Notes under the pieces: generated by a model
Databases searched by the model: none
What the model was told of the DNA's origin: nothing
Seen by the model: only the letters and a program-made list of their open reading frames with translations
Made by a program: the position numbers and the translations under genes
Shown here: positions 1 to 7,670 of the stretch, piece by piece
Layout of the letters: every line of letters begins with the position of its first letter
Position numbering within the stretch: the stretch's first letter is position 1
NCBI RefSeq assembly: GCF_014698995.1
Contig: NZ_JACWZZ010000001.1
Location: 310,001 to 374,000, forward strand
Length of the DNA stretch: 64,000 nt
Reading direction: 5' to 3'
Origin: Hymenobacter duratus
Lineage (GTDB): Bacteria; Bacteroidota; Bacteroidia; Cytophagales; Hymenobacteraceae

Positions 1-30
1 CCCGCTTCGGCGGGGCGGCTTTCTTTTTGT
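1..30 (+). terminator. 3' part of a rho-independent terminator
   Basis: The first bases form a CCCGC-TTCG-GCGGG hairpin, continued by GCGGCTTTCTTTTT. The 5' arm of the outer stem lies before the window start. It presumably ends transcription of a plus-strand gene to the left of the window. Confidence 0.6.
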
Positions 31-93
31 CAAATTCCCCCAATTCCCATGGAGCCGTGCCTTTTGCCCGGTGCCAACAGTAAGTAGCGTACC

Positions 94-957
94 ATGACCA
101 AGCTTAAAAAAACCAGCCGCACCAAGGTGGCTGATGAGGTGCTGAATGCTGGCAGCGGCCAGACCATCATGCAGCCCAACATCAACGACAACAAGGTTAA
201 AACCATTAGTGATATCCGGGAGCAGACGCACGGCGAGCGTACGGTTCAGGTAGACGATGAGCAGCGCATCCGCAAAGCCTTCGTTGACAAGGACTGGAAC
301 GAAATCAAGATTGCCGACTCCTGGCAGATTTTCAAGGTGATGGCTGAGTTCGTGGAGGGCTTCGAGAAGATGTCCAAAATCGGCCCGTGCGTATCCATCT
401 TCGGCTCGGCCCGCACCAAGCCCGACAACCCATACTACCAGATGGCCGAGGAAATTGCGGCCAAGCTGGTGCGCCACGGCTACGGCGTTATCACGGGCGG
501 TGGTCCCGGCATTATGGAGGCCGGCAACAAGGGCGCGCACTCAGAAGGAGGCCGCTCCGTGGGCCTGAACATTGAGCTGCCGTTCGAGCAGTTCAACAAC
601 ATCTACATCGACCCCGACAAAATCATCAACTTCGACTACTTCTTCGTGCGGAAGGTGATGTTTGTGAAGTATGCGCAGGGCTTCATCGGTATGCCCGGCG
701 GCTTCGGTACGCTTGATGAGCTGTTTGAGGCTATTACGCTGATTCAGACCAAGAAAATCGGCCGCTTCCCTATTGTATTGGTGGGCACCAAGTACTGGCA
801 GGGCATGTTCGACTGGATTCAGAAGGTGATGCTGGAAGACGAGAAGAACATTTCGCCGGAGGACATGAACCTCGTGCAGCTGGTAGATGATGCCGAGTCG
901 GCGGTGAAAATCATCGACGACTTCTACTCCAAATACCTGCTCTCGCCGAACTTCTAA
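94..957 (+). CDS. LOG-family (TIGR00730) Rossmann-fold protein, putative nucleotide phosphoribohydrolase
   Basis: The 287-residue protein has the two LOG-family signatures: GGGPGIMEAGNKGA near residue 137 and MPGGFGTLDELFE near residue 202. In this family the PGG-GT-x-x-E residues form the active site that splits nucleoside monophosphates into base and ribose 5-phosphate, as in cytokinin-activating LOG enzymes and bacterial homologues. There is no signal peptide, so it should be cytosolic. The first 70 or so residues are a polar, low-conservation extension before the Rossmann core. It is followed by a strong terminator and appears monocistronic. The true substrate cannot be told from sequence. 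Confidence 0.93.
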   Translation: MTKLKKTSRTKVADEVLNAGSGQTIMQPNINDNKVKTISDIREQTHGERTVQVDDEQRIRKAFVDKDWNEIKIADSWQIFKVMAEFVEGFEKMSKIGPCVSIFGSARTKPDNPYYQMAEEIAAKLVRHGYGVITGGGPGIMEAGNKGAHSEGGRSVGLNIELPFEQFNNIYIDPDKIINFDYFFVRKVMFVKYAQGFIGMPGGFGTLDELFEAITLIQTKKIGRFPIVLVGTKYWQGMFDWIQKVMLEDEKNISPEDMNLVQLVDDAESAVKIIDDFYSKYLLSPNF

Positions 958-980
958 GCTTGGCAAAAGCGCTAAATTCT

Positions 981-1028
981 AGCACTAAAGCCAGCGGCAT
1001 CTTCGGAAGCTGCTGGCTTTAGTGCTTT
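981..1028 (+). terminator. rho-independent terminator after the LOG-family gene
   Basis: AGCACTAAAGCCAGC pairs with GCTGGCTTTAGTGCT around a short loop and is followed by a T run. It lies 24 bases after the stop codon at 957. Confidence 0.85.
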
Positions 1029-1132
1029 TGGGCATCACAGCAGTTGAGCTAGAAGATTAATTACGAAATAGCAGAATCAGGAATGTTAAATTGGATTTAT
1101 CTTGGTGAATTGTTCAAAATAATCCACGAAGT

Positions 1133-1777
1133 ATGCAGCAAGCAACAACTGCTGAAGAAGTAAAGAAGGTGTTTATAGTCCCCCGCTGGGCTGGCGGCCC
1201 CCAGGACGACTGGTATCCCTGGCTGGGGGAGCAGCTGCAGGCCGTTGCCGCGGAAGATGGAGTCAACTACAAGATTCAGGCGCTGAATATGCCGGCCTGG
1301 GACCTGCCCGTTATAGACCGGGCTGTGGAGTATCTGCAGAAAGTGCTGCCGCCCGATCAACTGGGGCCCAATGTGCTTCTGGTAGGGCATAGTGTGGGCT
1401 GCCTGGCCATTTTGCACTACCTGGCCCGCGTAGCCGAAACCCACCCCGAGGCGCAGCCTGTAGGTGGCGTGCTATGTGTAGCCGGCTGGTTTTCGGTAGA
1501 CAGCCCCTGGCAGGATATCCTGAATTGGATGGATGCCCCCATCAACTACGAAGCGGCCCGCCGCCTCATTCCGCAGGACAAGCTGATGGTGCTGCTCTCG
1601 GATGACGACCCGTATACCTCCGGCTACCAGGAAAACGAGCACCTCTGGGAGGAGCGCCTGCATTCCCGAGTAAGCATTCTGCCCGGTCGCCAGCATTTCA
1701 GCGCCCGCCTGGACTTTGACGTGCGCGACGCTGTGCGCGACCTGGCCGGCGCGCTGTCGGGTATGGAAAGCCACTAG
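1133..1777 (+). CDS. RBBP9/YdeN-family alpha/beta serine hydrolase
   Basis: The 214-residue protein has a GHSVG nucleophile elbow (LLVGHSVGC, residues near 85). An N-terminal VPRWAGGPQDDWYPWL block is typical of the RBBP9/YdeN family, whose members usually read HGxxGxPxxxWYPWL at this place. The C-terminal LPGRQHFSA supplies the likely catalytic histidine, and LLSDDDPY the acid. There is no signal peptide, so it is a cytosolic hydrolase of unknown substrate. The ATG at 1133 is the first in frame, and the conserved block starts about 17 residues in. It ends just before a strong hairpin whose T tail touches the next gene's start. Confidence 0.88.
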   Translation: MQQATTAEEVKKVFIVPRWAGGPQDDWYPWLGEQLQAVAAEDGVNYKIQALNMPAWDLPVIDRAVEYLQKVLPPDQLGPNVLLVGHSVGCLAILHYLARVAETHPEAQPVGGVLCVAGWFSVDSPWQDILNWMDAPINYEAARRLIPQDKLMVLLSDDDPYTSGYQENEHLWEERLHSRVSILPGRQHFSARLDFDVRDAVRDLAGALSGMESH

Positions 1778-1806
1778 CCCGAAGTAGCGCAACTGCCCTA
1801 ACTTGC

Positions 1807-1837
1807 AACGGCGGCCCTTTTCAGGCCGCCGTTTCTT
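1807..1837 (+). terminator. hairpin terminator abutting the lycopene cyclase start
   Basis: AACGGCGGCC (1807-1816) and GGCCGCCGTT (1824-1833) form a perfect 10-bp stem with a 7-base loop, followed by TCTT. The cyclase GTG start codon is at 1838, directly after the tail. The hairpin therefore ends the hydrolase transcript and could also lie in the cyclase leader. Confidence 0.75.
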
Positions 1838-3013
1838 GTGGCTGTACCTCCTCTAGATTTCGACTACCTTATTGTGGGCGGCGGCGCGGCCGGCCTCAGC
1901 CTGGCGTACCATATCAGCCAGGAGCCGCGCCTGGCCAGCAAGCGGGTGCTGTTGCTGGAGCCTGAAACCAAAGACCAGAATGACCGCACCTGGTCGTTCT
2001 GGGCCGATGAGCCGCTGCTGTTTGATGGCATTGTGGCCCATGAATGGTCGAAAATAGCGTTCCGAAGTCCGGGGTATGAGCAGGTGTTTCCGCTAAAGCG
2101 GCACCGCTACAAGATGATTCGGGGGCTGGACTTTTACCGGTTTGTGCGCGCCGCCCTGGCAGAAAACCCCCGGTTTACGCTGCTGCAGGCCAGCGTGGAG
2201 GCGCTGGAAAATACGCCGCATGGTGCCCAGGCAACCAGTAGTACCGGCATCTTTACGGCCCGCTATGCCTTCGACAGCCGTCCGCCGCAGATGCAAAAGC
2301 AGCCCCAGAAGTACCGCTACCTGCTGCAGCATTTTGTGGGCTGGGAGGTAGAAACCACCGAAGACGTTTTCGATCCGACGACGGTGGAGTTCATGGATTT
2401 TCGGGGCGAGCAGCAGCAGCAGGCGCGCTTTATGTACGTGCTGCCCTTTAGCAAGCGCCACGCGCTGGTAGAGTACACGCTGTTTTCGGAGCAGGTATTG
2501 CCGCAGGAGGAATATGAAGCGGCCCTGCGGGAGTATCTGGCGCAGCTGGGCGTAACGGAGTTTCGCATAGCGGCCCGGGAGGCCGGCGCCATTCCCATGA
2601 CTGACCACCCGCTGCCCTCGGCTGCGGGCGCAAACATCATCAACCTCGGGACCCGCGCCGGCCGGGCCAAACCCAGTACCGGCTATGCCTTTAAACGCAT
2701 CCAAGCGCACTCGGCGCGGCTGGTGCAGGCGCTGGCGGCTACCGGCATGCCGCCGCCAGACCTTACCGGTGACAAATGGCAGTTTCACCTCTTCGATACG
2801 CTGCTGCTCGACATTATGCGCCGGCACGGCGAAACCACCCGCACCATCTTCGCCCAGCTGTTTCGGCGCAATCCGGTGGAGCGCATCTTCGATTTTCTGG
2901 ATGAGCGGACGAGTTGGAAGGAAAATCTGCAGATTATGAATTCCGTGACGCCGTGGCCTTTTCTGCGCTCCATCTGGCATGTGCTGCGCGGCCGGCCGGG
3001 CCAGCGAGACTAA
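1838..3013 (+). CDS. crtY: Lycopene cyclase, CrtY/CrtL family
   Basis: The 391-residue flavoprotein starts almost at once with the dinucleotide-binding motif DYLIVGGGAAGLSLAYH. It also has the cyclase motif NDRTWSFW near residue 50 and a C-terminal GTRAGRAKPSTGYAF segment, all typical of lycopene beta-cyclases. It closes the ends of lycopene to form beta-rings, giving beta-carotene-type pigments, at the inner membrane. The only usable start is a GTG. In-frame codons upstream contain no ATG before a stop at 1799, and the Rossmann motif begins at residue 10, so a later start would damage it. No other carotenoid genes are present, so it is separated from any crt cluster. It converges with the ABC ATPase, 14 bases apart. 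Confidence 0.93.
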   Translation: MAVPPLDFDYLIVGGGAAGLSLAYHISQEPRLASKRVLLLEPETKDQNDRTWSFWADEPLLFDGIVAHEWSKIAFRSPGYEQVFPLKRHRYKMIRGLDFYRFVRAALAENPRFTLLQASVEALENTPHGAQATSSTGIFTARYAFDSRPPQMQKQPQKYRYLLQHFVGWEVETTEDVFDPTTVEFMDFRGEQQQQARFMYVLPFSKRHALVEYTLFSEQVLPQEEYEAALREYLAQLGVTEFRIAAREAGAIPMTDHPLPSAAGANIINLGTRAGRAKPSTGYAFKRIQAHSARLVQALAATGMPPPDLTGDKWQFHLFDTLLLDIMRRHGETTRTIFAQLFRRNPVERIFDFLDERTSWKENLQIMNSVTPWPFLRSIWHVLRGRPGQRD

Positions 3014-3027
3014 CTTTTGCCGCTTTC

Positions 3028-3786
3028 TTATAGGCTTAAGGAAGCTTCACTTTCCAGAAACTCGCGGGCGGCACTGACGGTGGCAGGCGTAAGCGGCTCC
3101 AGGTTGGGCTGCGGCCGGGACAGGTTGAGCAGGTAGCCGCCCGGCAGCGCCAGCAAGTTGTCAAGGTCGTGGGTGATGCAGAGCACGGTTTTGCGCTCCT
3201 GCTCTACCCAGCTGGCCAGCAGATCGAACACGCGGCGGCGGTAGTACACATCAAGCTGCTGAGTTGGCTCATCAAGAAGGTACAAAGGAGCATCCTGCAG
3301 GCTCAGTTGGGCCAGCCATATTAGCTGTTGCTCACCTCCGGAAAGCAGCGTAAAGTCGCGCTGGGCAAGATGCGCGCCTCCCACGCGGGCCAACGCCGCA
3401 TCAGCCAGTTGGTAGTCAAGCAGGGAGTAGGCACTAAGCAGACCGTGGTGGCGGTAGCGGCCCATCACCACCAATTCGCGCACCCTGATTGGGAAGCCAA
3501 CTGTGGTACGCTGCGGCAAATAAGCTAGGTGCCCGGCGGTAGCTGGGCGGGCTATCTGGCGCAAGTCCTGGCCGCCGAGTTCTACAGAACCGGTATAAGG
3601 TATTTGTCCCGTCAGGACACGAAAAAGGGTGGTTTTGCCGCAGCCATTGTGCCCCACTATGGCTACAAACGCTGGCTCAGGTATAGCAAAAAAAAGGTTG
3701 CGGAGTAGAACACGCTGTTCATACCCCGCAACCAAATTCTGGATGTCAAGTGTTGCTTGTTGCTTGTTGACGGGTTGATTACTCAA
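3028..3786 (-). CDS. ABC transporter ATP-binding protein, iron/siderophore (FecE/BtuD-like) type
   Basis: The 252-residue ATPase has Walker A GHNGCGKTT near residue 46, a Q-loop LPQRTTVGF, the signature LSGGEQQL, Walker B LYLLDEPT and a switch histidine in CITHD. The spacing and the Q-loop/D-loop context (LDVYYRRRVFDLL) fit the FecE/HmuV/BtuD importer class. It would power import of ferric siderophore, heme or a corrinoid from the inner face of the membrane. No permease or binding protein lies next to it, so it is an orphan subunit here and its substrate is unknown. The Walker signature residue is Q in GGEQQ, as in importers. Confidence 0.88.
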   Translation of the reverse strand: MSNQPVNKQQATLDIQNLVAGYEQRVLLRNLFFAIPEPAFVAIVGHNGCGKTTLFRVLTGQIPYTGSVELGGQDLRQIARPATAGHLAYLPQRTTVGFPIRVRELVVMGRYRHHGLLSAYSLLDYQLADAALARVGGAHLAQRDFTLLSGGEQQLIWLAQLSLQDAPLYLLDEPTQQLDVYYRRRVFDLLASWVEQERKTVLCITHDLDNLLALPGGYLLNLSRPQPNLEPLTPATVSAAREFLESEASLSL

Positions 3787-3838
3787 AGCGGAGTTAGCAG
3801 CCTGTATTCGACAAGCAATAGGAACAACCAGCAGTTAC

Positions 3839-4060
3839 CTAGTACTCGTCTTCGTTGAACATAAAGTCCTCCTTAGTCGGGTAGTCAGGCCAAACCTCCT
3901 CGATATTCTCGTAGGGCTGACCATCGTCTTCCAGGGCCTGCAGGTTTTCCACTACTTCCATCGGAGCACCCGAGCGGATGGAATAGTCAATCAGTTCATC
4001 CTTGGTGGCAGGCCAGGGAGCGTCTTCCAGATACGAAGCGAGTTCCAGCGTCCAGTACAT
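3839..4060 (-). CDS. DUF2795 small acidic protein
   Basis: The 73-residue acidic protein reads MYWTLELASYLEDAPWPATKDELIDYSIR at its start and contains SGAPMEVVENLQALEDDG. This matches the DUF2795 pattern seen in many Bacteroidota, where a short N-terminal Trp-Pro-Ala-Thr-Lys segment precedes a helical region. There are no membrane segments. Function is unknown. It lies 137 bases downstream of the ABC ATPase start and 142 bases from the DUF349 gene, all on the minus strand, so it may be expressed alone or with them. Confidence 0.88.
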   Translation of the reverse strand: MYWTLELASYLEDAPWPATKDELIDYSIRSGAPMEVVENLQALEDDGQPYENIEEVWPDYPTKEDFMFNEDEY

Positions 4061-4202
4061 AGTGGTGTGGGCTACTTAAAAAAGGTGGTCGAATGAAAAG
4101 TCCGGCTATCAAAAATCCGGCCGGGACGGAATATACTGACAACGTGGCTCGCCGAGTCACAGTGTATGTGGCAGGCAACGTAAGATAGGCGCTAAGGTTG
4201 GG

Positions 4203-5501
4203 CTACACAACCAGCCGCTGTCGCAATAGCGTAATCAGCTCGTTTTTGGTTCGGATTTTTCGCTCAAATGCACGGATTTTTCCCTGCAGCATCTGCCGGA
4301 AGGCATCATTAGCGGGTGCGGCACTGAGCTTACCCAGGTTCTCTTCCAGCGCTTCCTGCTCTTGCTTATCATATTTGATGAAGTCGCGCAGGGCTTGTAC
4401 CCGGATGTTTACCTGGTCCTCCGCCGAGCCGCTGGCATTTTCAGGGCGTTTACGAATAAAGTGCTCCAGCGCGCTCATTTCAAATACCTTGTCGCAGGCC
4501 AGAATAAACTGCTCCCATACCCGGTCCGATTCTTCGCCGCGCACAGGCCCTACCTTTTTCCAAGCGGCCTGCAGCTCTTTGGCGCGCGCTACTGCTTCGT
4601 GCATGGGCTTGTCCAGCAGCGCAACAGCCTCCTCCACGAGGGCCCGCTTACGCGTCAGGTTGTCGTCCATGAAATGCTCCTTGGCATCGGTGCGCTTGCT
4701 GTCAATATGCTGCTTGAGACGCTCGAAAAACAGGTTGTGCGCCGCCCGGAACTGCGTCCATAGGTCATTGGCCTGCTTGCGGGGCAATGAGCCGCCCACT
4801 TCCTTCCAGGCCTGCTGCAACTCCTTAAGCTTACCAGTAGTGTTTTCGAAGTCGTCGGAATACTGCAGGGCCTCCGACTGCCGAATCAGGGCTTTGTACT
4901 GGTCGGCGGCGCGGTTGAGCATCGACTTCTTCTCGTTCTGGAAGTTCTTGCGCCGCTGGAAAAATTCGTCTACTGCCACCCGGAACCGGGTTTCCAGCTC
5001 GTCGGTGTGCTGCTTGTCTACGGGGCCAGTCTTGATCCAGGCCTGACGCAGCTCATGAATCTGCTCGCCGGCAGTGGTCCAGTCCAGCGTGTTTTGCAGT
5101 TCTTCCGCTTGCTGGATAAAGTTGATTTTGGTTGCCAGATTTTTTTCACGGTTGCGTGCTACCGTCTGTTTAATAGCCTCTTCGGCATCCGTAAGCCGCC
5201 GATGAATGGCTTCAAAGTCGCCGAGGCCGTCGTAGGAGGCAACTTGCTCTTTAAGGTGCAGGGCCTTCATCAGGAAAGAACCCTTGTTCTCAGAGGTTTC
5301 AATCTTATGCAGCAGTTCATCCACCTTCCCGCGGAAGGTTTCGAAGCGGTTGGCGAAGTACAACAGGGAAGCGTCAGCTGACTCCTTTACCTGCCCAACT
5401 TGGCGGGCAGGAAGATCCATAAATGGCCGCAGCCACACCTGGTCGCCCTCGATGTAGCCATAACGGCGGGCTTCGGCCAGCAAGTGGTCTTGTTGTTCCA
5501 T
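4203..5501 (-). CDS. DUF349 repeat protein
   Basis: This 432-residue, highly charged, all-helical protein has several repeats containing the pattern LKELQQAWKEVG, LQAAWKKVGPV, LRQAWIKTGPV and WxxFrxAxxxFFxRxk. These are the hallmarks of DUF349 three-helix repeats, about five copies. I start it at the ATG at 5501 (MEQQDHLL). Codons further upstream encode a non-conserved Ser/His-rich stretch. Family members are cytosolic and of unknown role, common in Bacteroidota. No signal peptide or membrane segment is seen. It is divergent from ettA. Confidence 0.9.
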   Translation of the reverse strand: MEQQDHLLAEARRYGYIEGDQVWLRPFMDLPARQVGQVKESADASLLYFANRFETFRGKVDELLHKIETSENKGSFLMKALHLKEQVASYDGLGDFEAIHRRLTDAEEAIKQTVARNREKNLATKINFIQQAEELQNTLDWTTAGEQIHELRQAWIKTGPVDKQHTDELETRFRVAVDEFFQRRKNFQNEKKSMLNRAADQYKALIRQSEALQYSDDFENTTGKLKELQQAWKEVGGSLPRKQANDLWTQFRAAHNLFFERLKQHIDSKRTDAKEHFMDDNLTRKRALVEEAVALLDKPMHEAVARAKELQAAWKKVGPVRGEESDRVWEQFILACDKVFEMSALEHFIRKRPENASGSAEDQVNIRVQALRDFIKYDKQEQEALEENLGKLSAAPANDAFRQMLQGKIRAFERKIRTKNELITLLRQRLVV

Positions 5502-5815
5502 AATGTGATAACGCGGAAGCGAATAGGTGGAGTGGTGAAAATGCGCGGAGGTAGTACTCAGAGCGGAAAGATGTGCAAGTTTACAGCTTGTTGCAACATT
5601 CGCTGCATCCAATGACGGTAGCAAACTCCATCGGGGCTGCCTACCTTTGATGAGGCAGGAGGGCCGTCAGACGGTTTTTCTCCGAACGTAAGCCTGATTC
5701 TGAAGGTTAGGCCCGGCGTTCAGGGTAAAAGTAAACTGCCTGAAAATAGTGTTTTCCGGCCAACCGTCCCGCGTGTTGGCCATTTGCGTCACGCTTCTAT
5801 CATACCTCTTTTCGC
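5502..5815. other. Divergent intergenic region, DUF349 / ettA
   Basis: This 314-base region contains no convincing gene. It must hold the leftward promoter of the DUF349 gene and the rightward promoter of ettA. One candidate promoter element (5642-5649) is listed separately; nothing else stands out. Confidence 0.5.
5642..5649 (+). promoter_or_regulatory. Candidate -7 element TACCTTTG for ettA
   Basis: TACCTTTG matches the Bacteroidota -7 consensus TAnnTTTG exactly. No TTTG or TTG sits at the usual distance upstream, and it would give a leader of about 160 bases before ettA at 5816, so support is limited. Confidence 0.3.
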
Positions 5816-7483
5816 ATGAGCGACCAGCCCACCATTATTTTCTCGATGGCCGGGGTAAGCAAGATTTACCCGCCTCAGAAACAGGTTCTCAAGAACATCT
5901 ACCTTTCTTTCTTCTACGGTGCCAAAATTGGCGTCCTCGGCCTCAACGGCTCGGGTAAGTCGTCGCTGCTGAAAATTATTGCCGACGTTGATAAGCAGAT
6001 TCAGGGCGACGTGGTGTGGTCGCCGGGCTATTCGGTGGGATACCTGGAGCAGGAGCCGCAGCTCGACCCGACCAAAACCGTACTCGAAGTAGTGCAGGAA
6101 GGCGTGGCCGAAACCGTAGCGCTACTCAAGGAATTCGACGAAATCAACGAAGCCTTCGGGGCCGAGGACGCTGACTTCGACAAGCTGCTGGAGCGCCAGG
6201 GCACCGTGCAGGAACGCCTCGACCAGCTCGATGCCTGGAACCTCGACTCCAAACTGGAGCGCGCCATGGACGCCCTGCGCACGCCCGAGGCCGATGCCAT
6301 CATCGGCAACCTCTCGGGTGGTGAGAAGCGCCGCGTGGCGCTGTGCCGCCTGCTGCTGCAGGAGCCCGACGTGCTGCTGCTCGACGAACCCACCAACCAC
6401 CTCGACGCTGAAAGCGTGCTGTGGCTGGAGCAGCACCTGCAGCAATACAAAGGCACCGTCATTGCCGTAACCCACGACCGGTACTTCCTCGACAATGTGG
6501 CCGGCTGGATTCTGGAGTTGGACCGCGGCGAGGGTATTCCGTGGAAAGGCAACTACTCTTCGTGGCTGGAGCAGAAGTCGAACCGCCTGGCACAGGAAGA
6601 GAAAACCGAGAGCAAGCGTCAGAAAACCCTGCAGCGCGAGCTGGAATGGGTGCGTATGGCCCCGAAAGCGCGCCAGGCCAAGAGCAAGGCCCGCCTCGCC
6701 GGCTACGACAAGATGGTGAACGAGGACTCCCGTGAGAAGGAGCAGAAGCTGGAGCTGTTCATTCCGGACGGTCCGCGCCTGGGTTCCCAGGTGATTGAGG
6801 CCGAAGGGCTGCGCAAAGCTTTCGGCGACAAGCTGCTGTTCGATGGATTGTCATTCAACCTGCCGCAGGGCGGTATCGTGGGCATCATCGGGCCGAACGG
6901 CGCCGGCAAAACCACCCTCTTCCGCCTCATCACCGACCAGATGCAGCCGGATGCAGGCACGTTCGTGGTCGGCCCCACGGTGCAGACGGCCTACGTCGAC
7001 CAGCAGCACGACACGCTGGACCCCAACAAATCGGTGTTCGAAACCATTTCGGGCGGCACCGAAACCATGCTGCTGGCCGGCCGCCAGGTGAACTCGCGGG
7101 CCTTCGTGAGCAACTTCAACTTCCGCGGCGGCGACCAAGAGAAGAAAGTGGGCATGCTCTCCGGTGGCGAGCGAAACCGCGTGCACCTGGCCACCACGCT
7201 CAAGCAGGGCGCCAACCTGCTCCTGCTCGACGAACCCACCAACGACCTCGACGTGAATGCCATCCGGGCGCTGGAAGATGCGCTGGAGAACTTCGCCGGC
7301 TGCGCCGTGATTATCAGCCACGACCGGTGGTTCCTGGACCGCCTGGCCACCCACATCCTGGCCTTCGAGGGCGACTCGCAGGTGGTATGGTTCGAGGGCA
7401 ACTTCTCTGACTACGAAGAAGCCAAGAAGAAGCGCCTCGGCGACGTGGAGCCCAAGCGGGTGCGCTACCGGAGCCTGAACTAA
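5816..7483 (+). CDS. ettA: Energy-dependent translational throttle protein EttA (ABC-F ATPase)
   Basis: The 555-residue ABC-F protein has two ATPase domains. Domain 1 has Walker A GLNGSGKSS (residues 42-50), LSGGEKRR and LLLDEPTNHLD. Domain 2 has GPNGAGKTT near residue 360, LSGGERNR and LLLDEPTNDLD. The linker carries the charged ABC-F arm (RELEWVRMAPKARQAKSK), and there are no membrane segments. EttA binds the ribosomal E site and gates the first steps of elongation according to the ATP/ADP ratio. The length and the C-terminus ending VRYRSLN fit EttA. The last 83 bases, including the stop codon, occur again at 8753-8835 after the fic gene. Confidence 0.95.
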   Translation: MSDQPTIIFSMAGVSKIYPPQKQVLKNIYLSFFYGAKIGVLGLNGSGKSSLLKIIADVDKQIQGDVVWSPGYSVGYLEQEPQLDPTKTVLEVVQEGVAETVALLKEFDEINEAFGAEDADFDKLLERQGTVQERLDQLDAWNLDSKLERAMDALRTPEADAIIGNLSGGEKRRVALCRLLLQEPDVLLLDEPTNHLDAESVLWLEQHLQQYKGTVIAVTHDRYFLDNVAGWILELDRGEGIPWKGNYSSWLEQKSNRLAQEEKTESKRQKTLQRELEWVRMAPKARQAKSKARLAGYDKMVNEDSREKEQKLELFIPDGPRLGSQVIEAEGLRKAFGDKLLFDGLSFNLPQGGIVGIIGPNGAGKTTLFRLITDQMQPDAGTFVVGPTVQTAYVDQQHDTLDPNKSVFETISGGTETMLLAGRQVNSRAFVSNFNFRGGDQEKKVGMLSGGERNRVHLATTLKQGANLLLLDEPTNDLDVNAIRALEDALENFAGCAVIISHDRWFLDRLATHILAFEGDSQVVWFEGNFSDYEEAKKKRLGDVEPKRVRYRSLN

Positions 7484-7497
7484 GCCGCTGACTGACA

Positions 7498-7540
7498 AAG
7501 CAAAAATGCCACGGGACGCTGTTCCGTGGCATTTTTGCTT
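7498..7540 (+). terminator. ettA terminator
   Basis: AAGCAAAAATGCCACGG (7498-7514) pairs perfectly with CCGTGGCATTTTTGCTT (7524-7540), giving a 17-bp stem that ends in T runs. It differs in sequence from the terminator after the second ettA tail copy (8853-8889). Confidence 0.9.
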
Positions 7541-7565
7541 TGCCTAATCAAGGTTGGCCGCACTG

Positions 7566-7597
7566 TATGTAAAGCAAACCCGGATTTTCTTTACATA
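7566..7597. promoter_or_regulatory. Inverted repeat upstream of fic (operator-like, distal)
   Basis: TATGTAAAG (7566-7574) is the inverse complement of CTTTACATA (7589-7597). The left arm continues as TATGTAAAGCAAAC, which matches TATGATAAGCAAAC of the second repeat (7608-7621) at 12 of 14 positions. The two inverted repeats therefore carry four related half-sites. Confidence 0.6.
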
Positions 7598-7602
7598 TCT
7601 TT

Positions 7603-7644
7603 CAGTATATGATAAGCAAACCGTGCTTTGCTTATCATATACTG
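7603..7644. promoter_or_regulatory. Perfect 18-bp inverted repeat before fic (operator-like)
   Basis: CAGTATATGATAAGCAAA (7603-7620) and TTTGCTTATCATATACTG (7627-7644) are exact inverse complements separated by CCGTGC. The repeat ends 26 bases before the fic ATG at 7671 and is AT-rich against a GC-rich background. It could be a dimer operator or an RNA hairpin. It lacks the T tail of a terminator beyond GTTTTTG. The Fic protein itself has a C-terminal winged helix, so autoregulation is plausible. Confidence 0.65.
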
Positions 7645-7670
7645 TTTTTGTCTATCATCCTACTGCCCCT

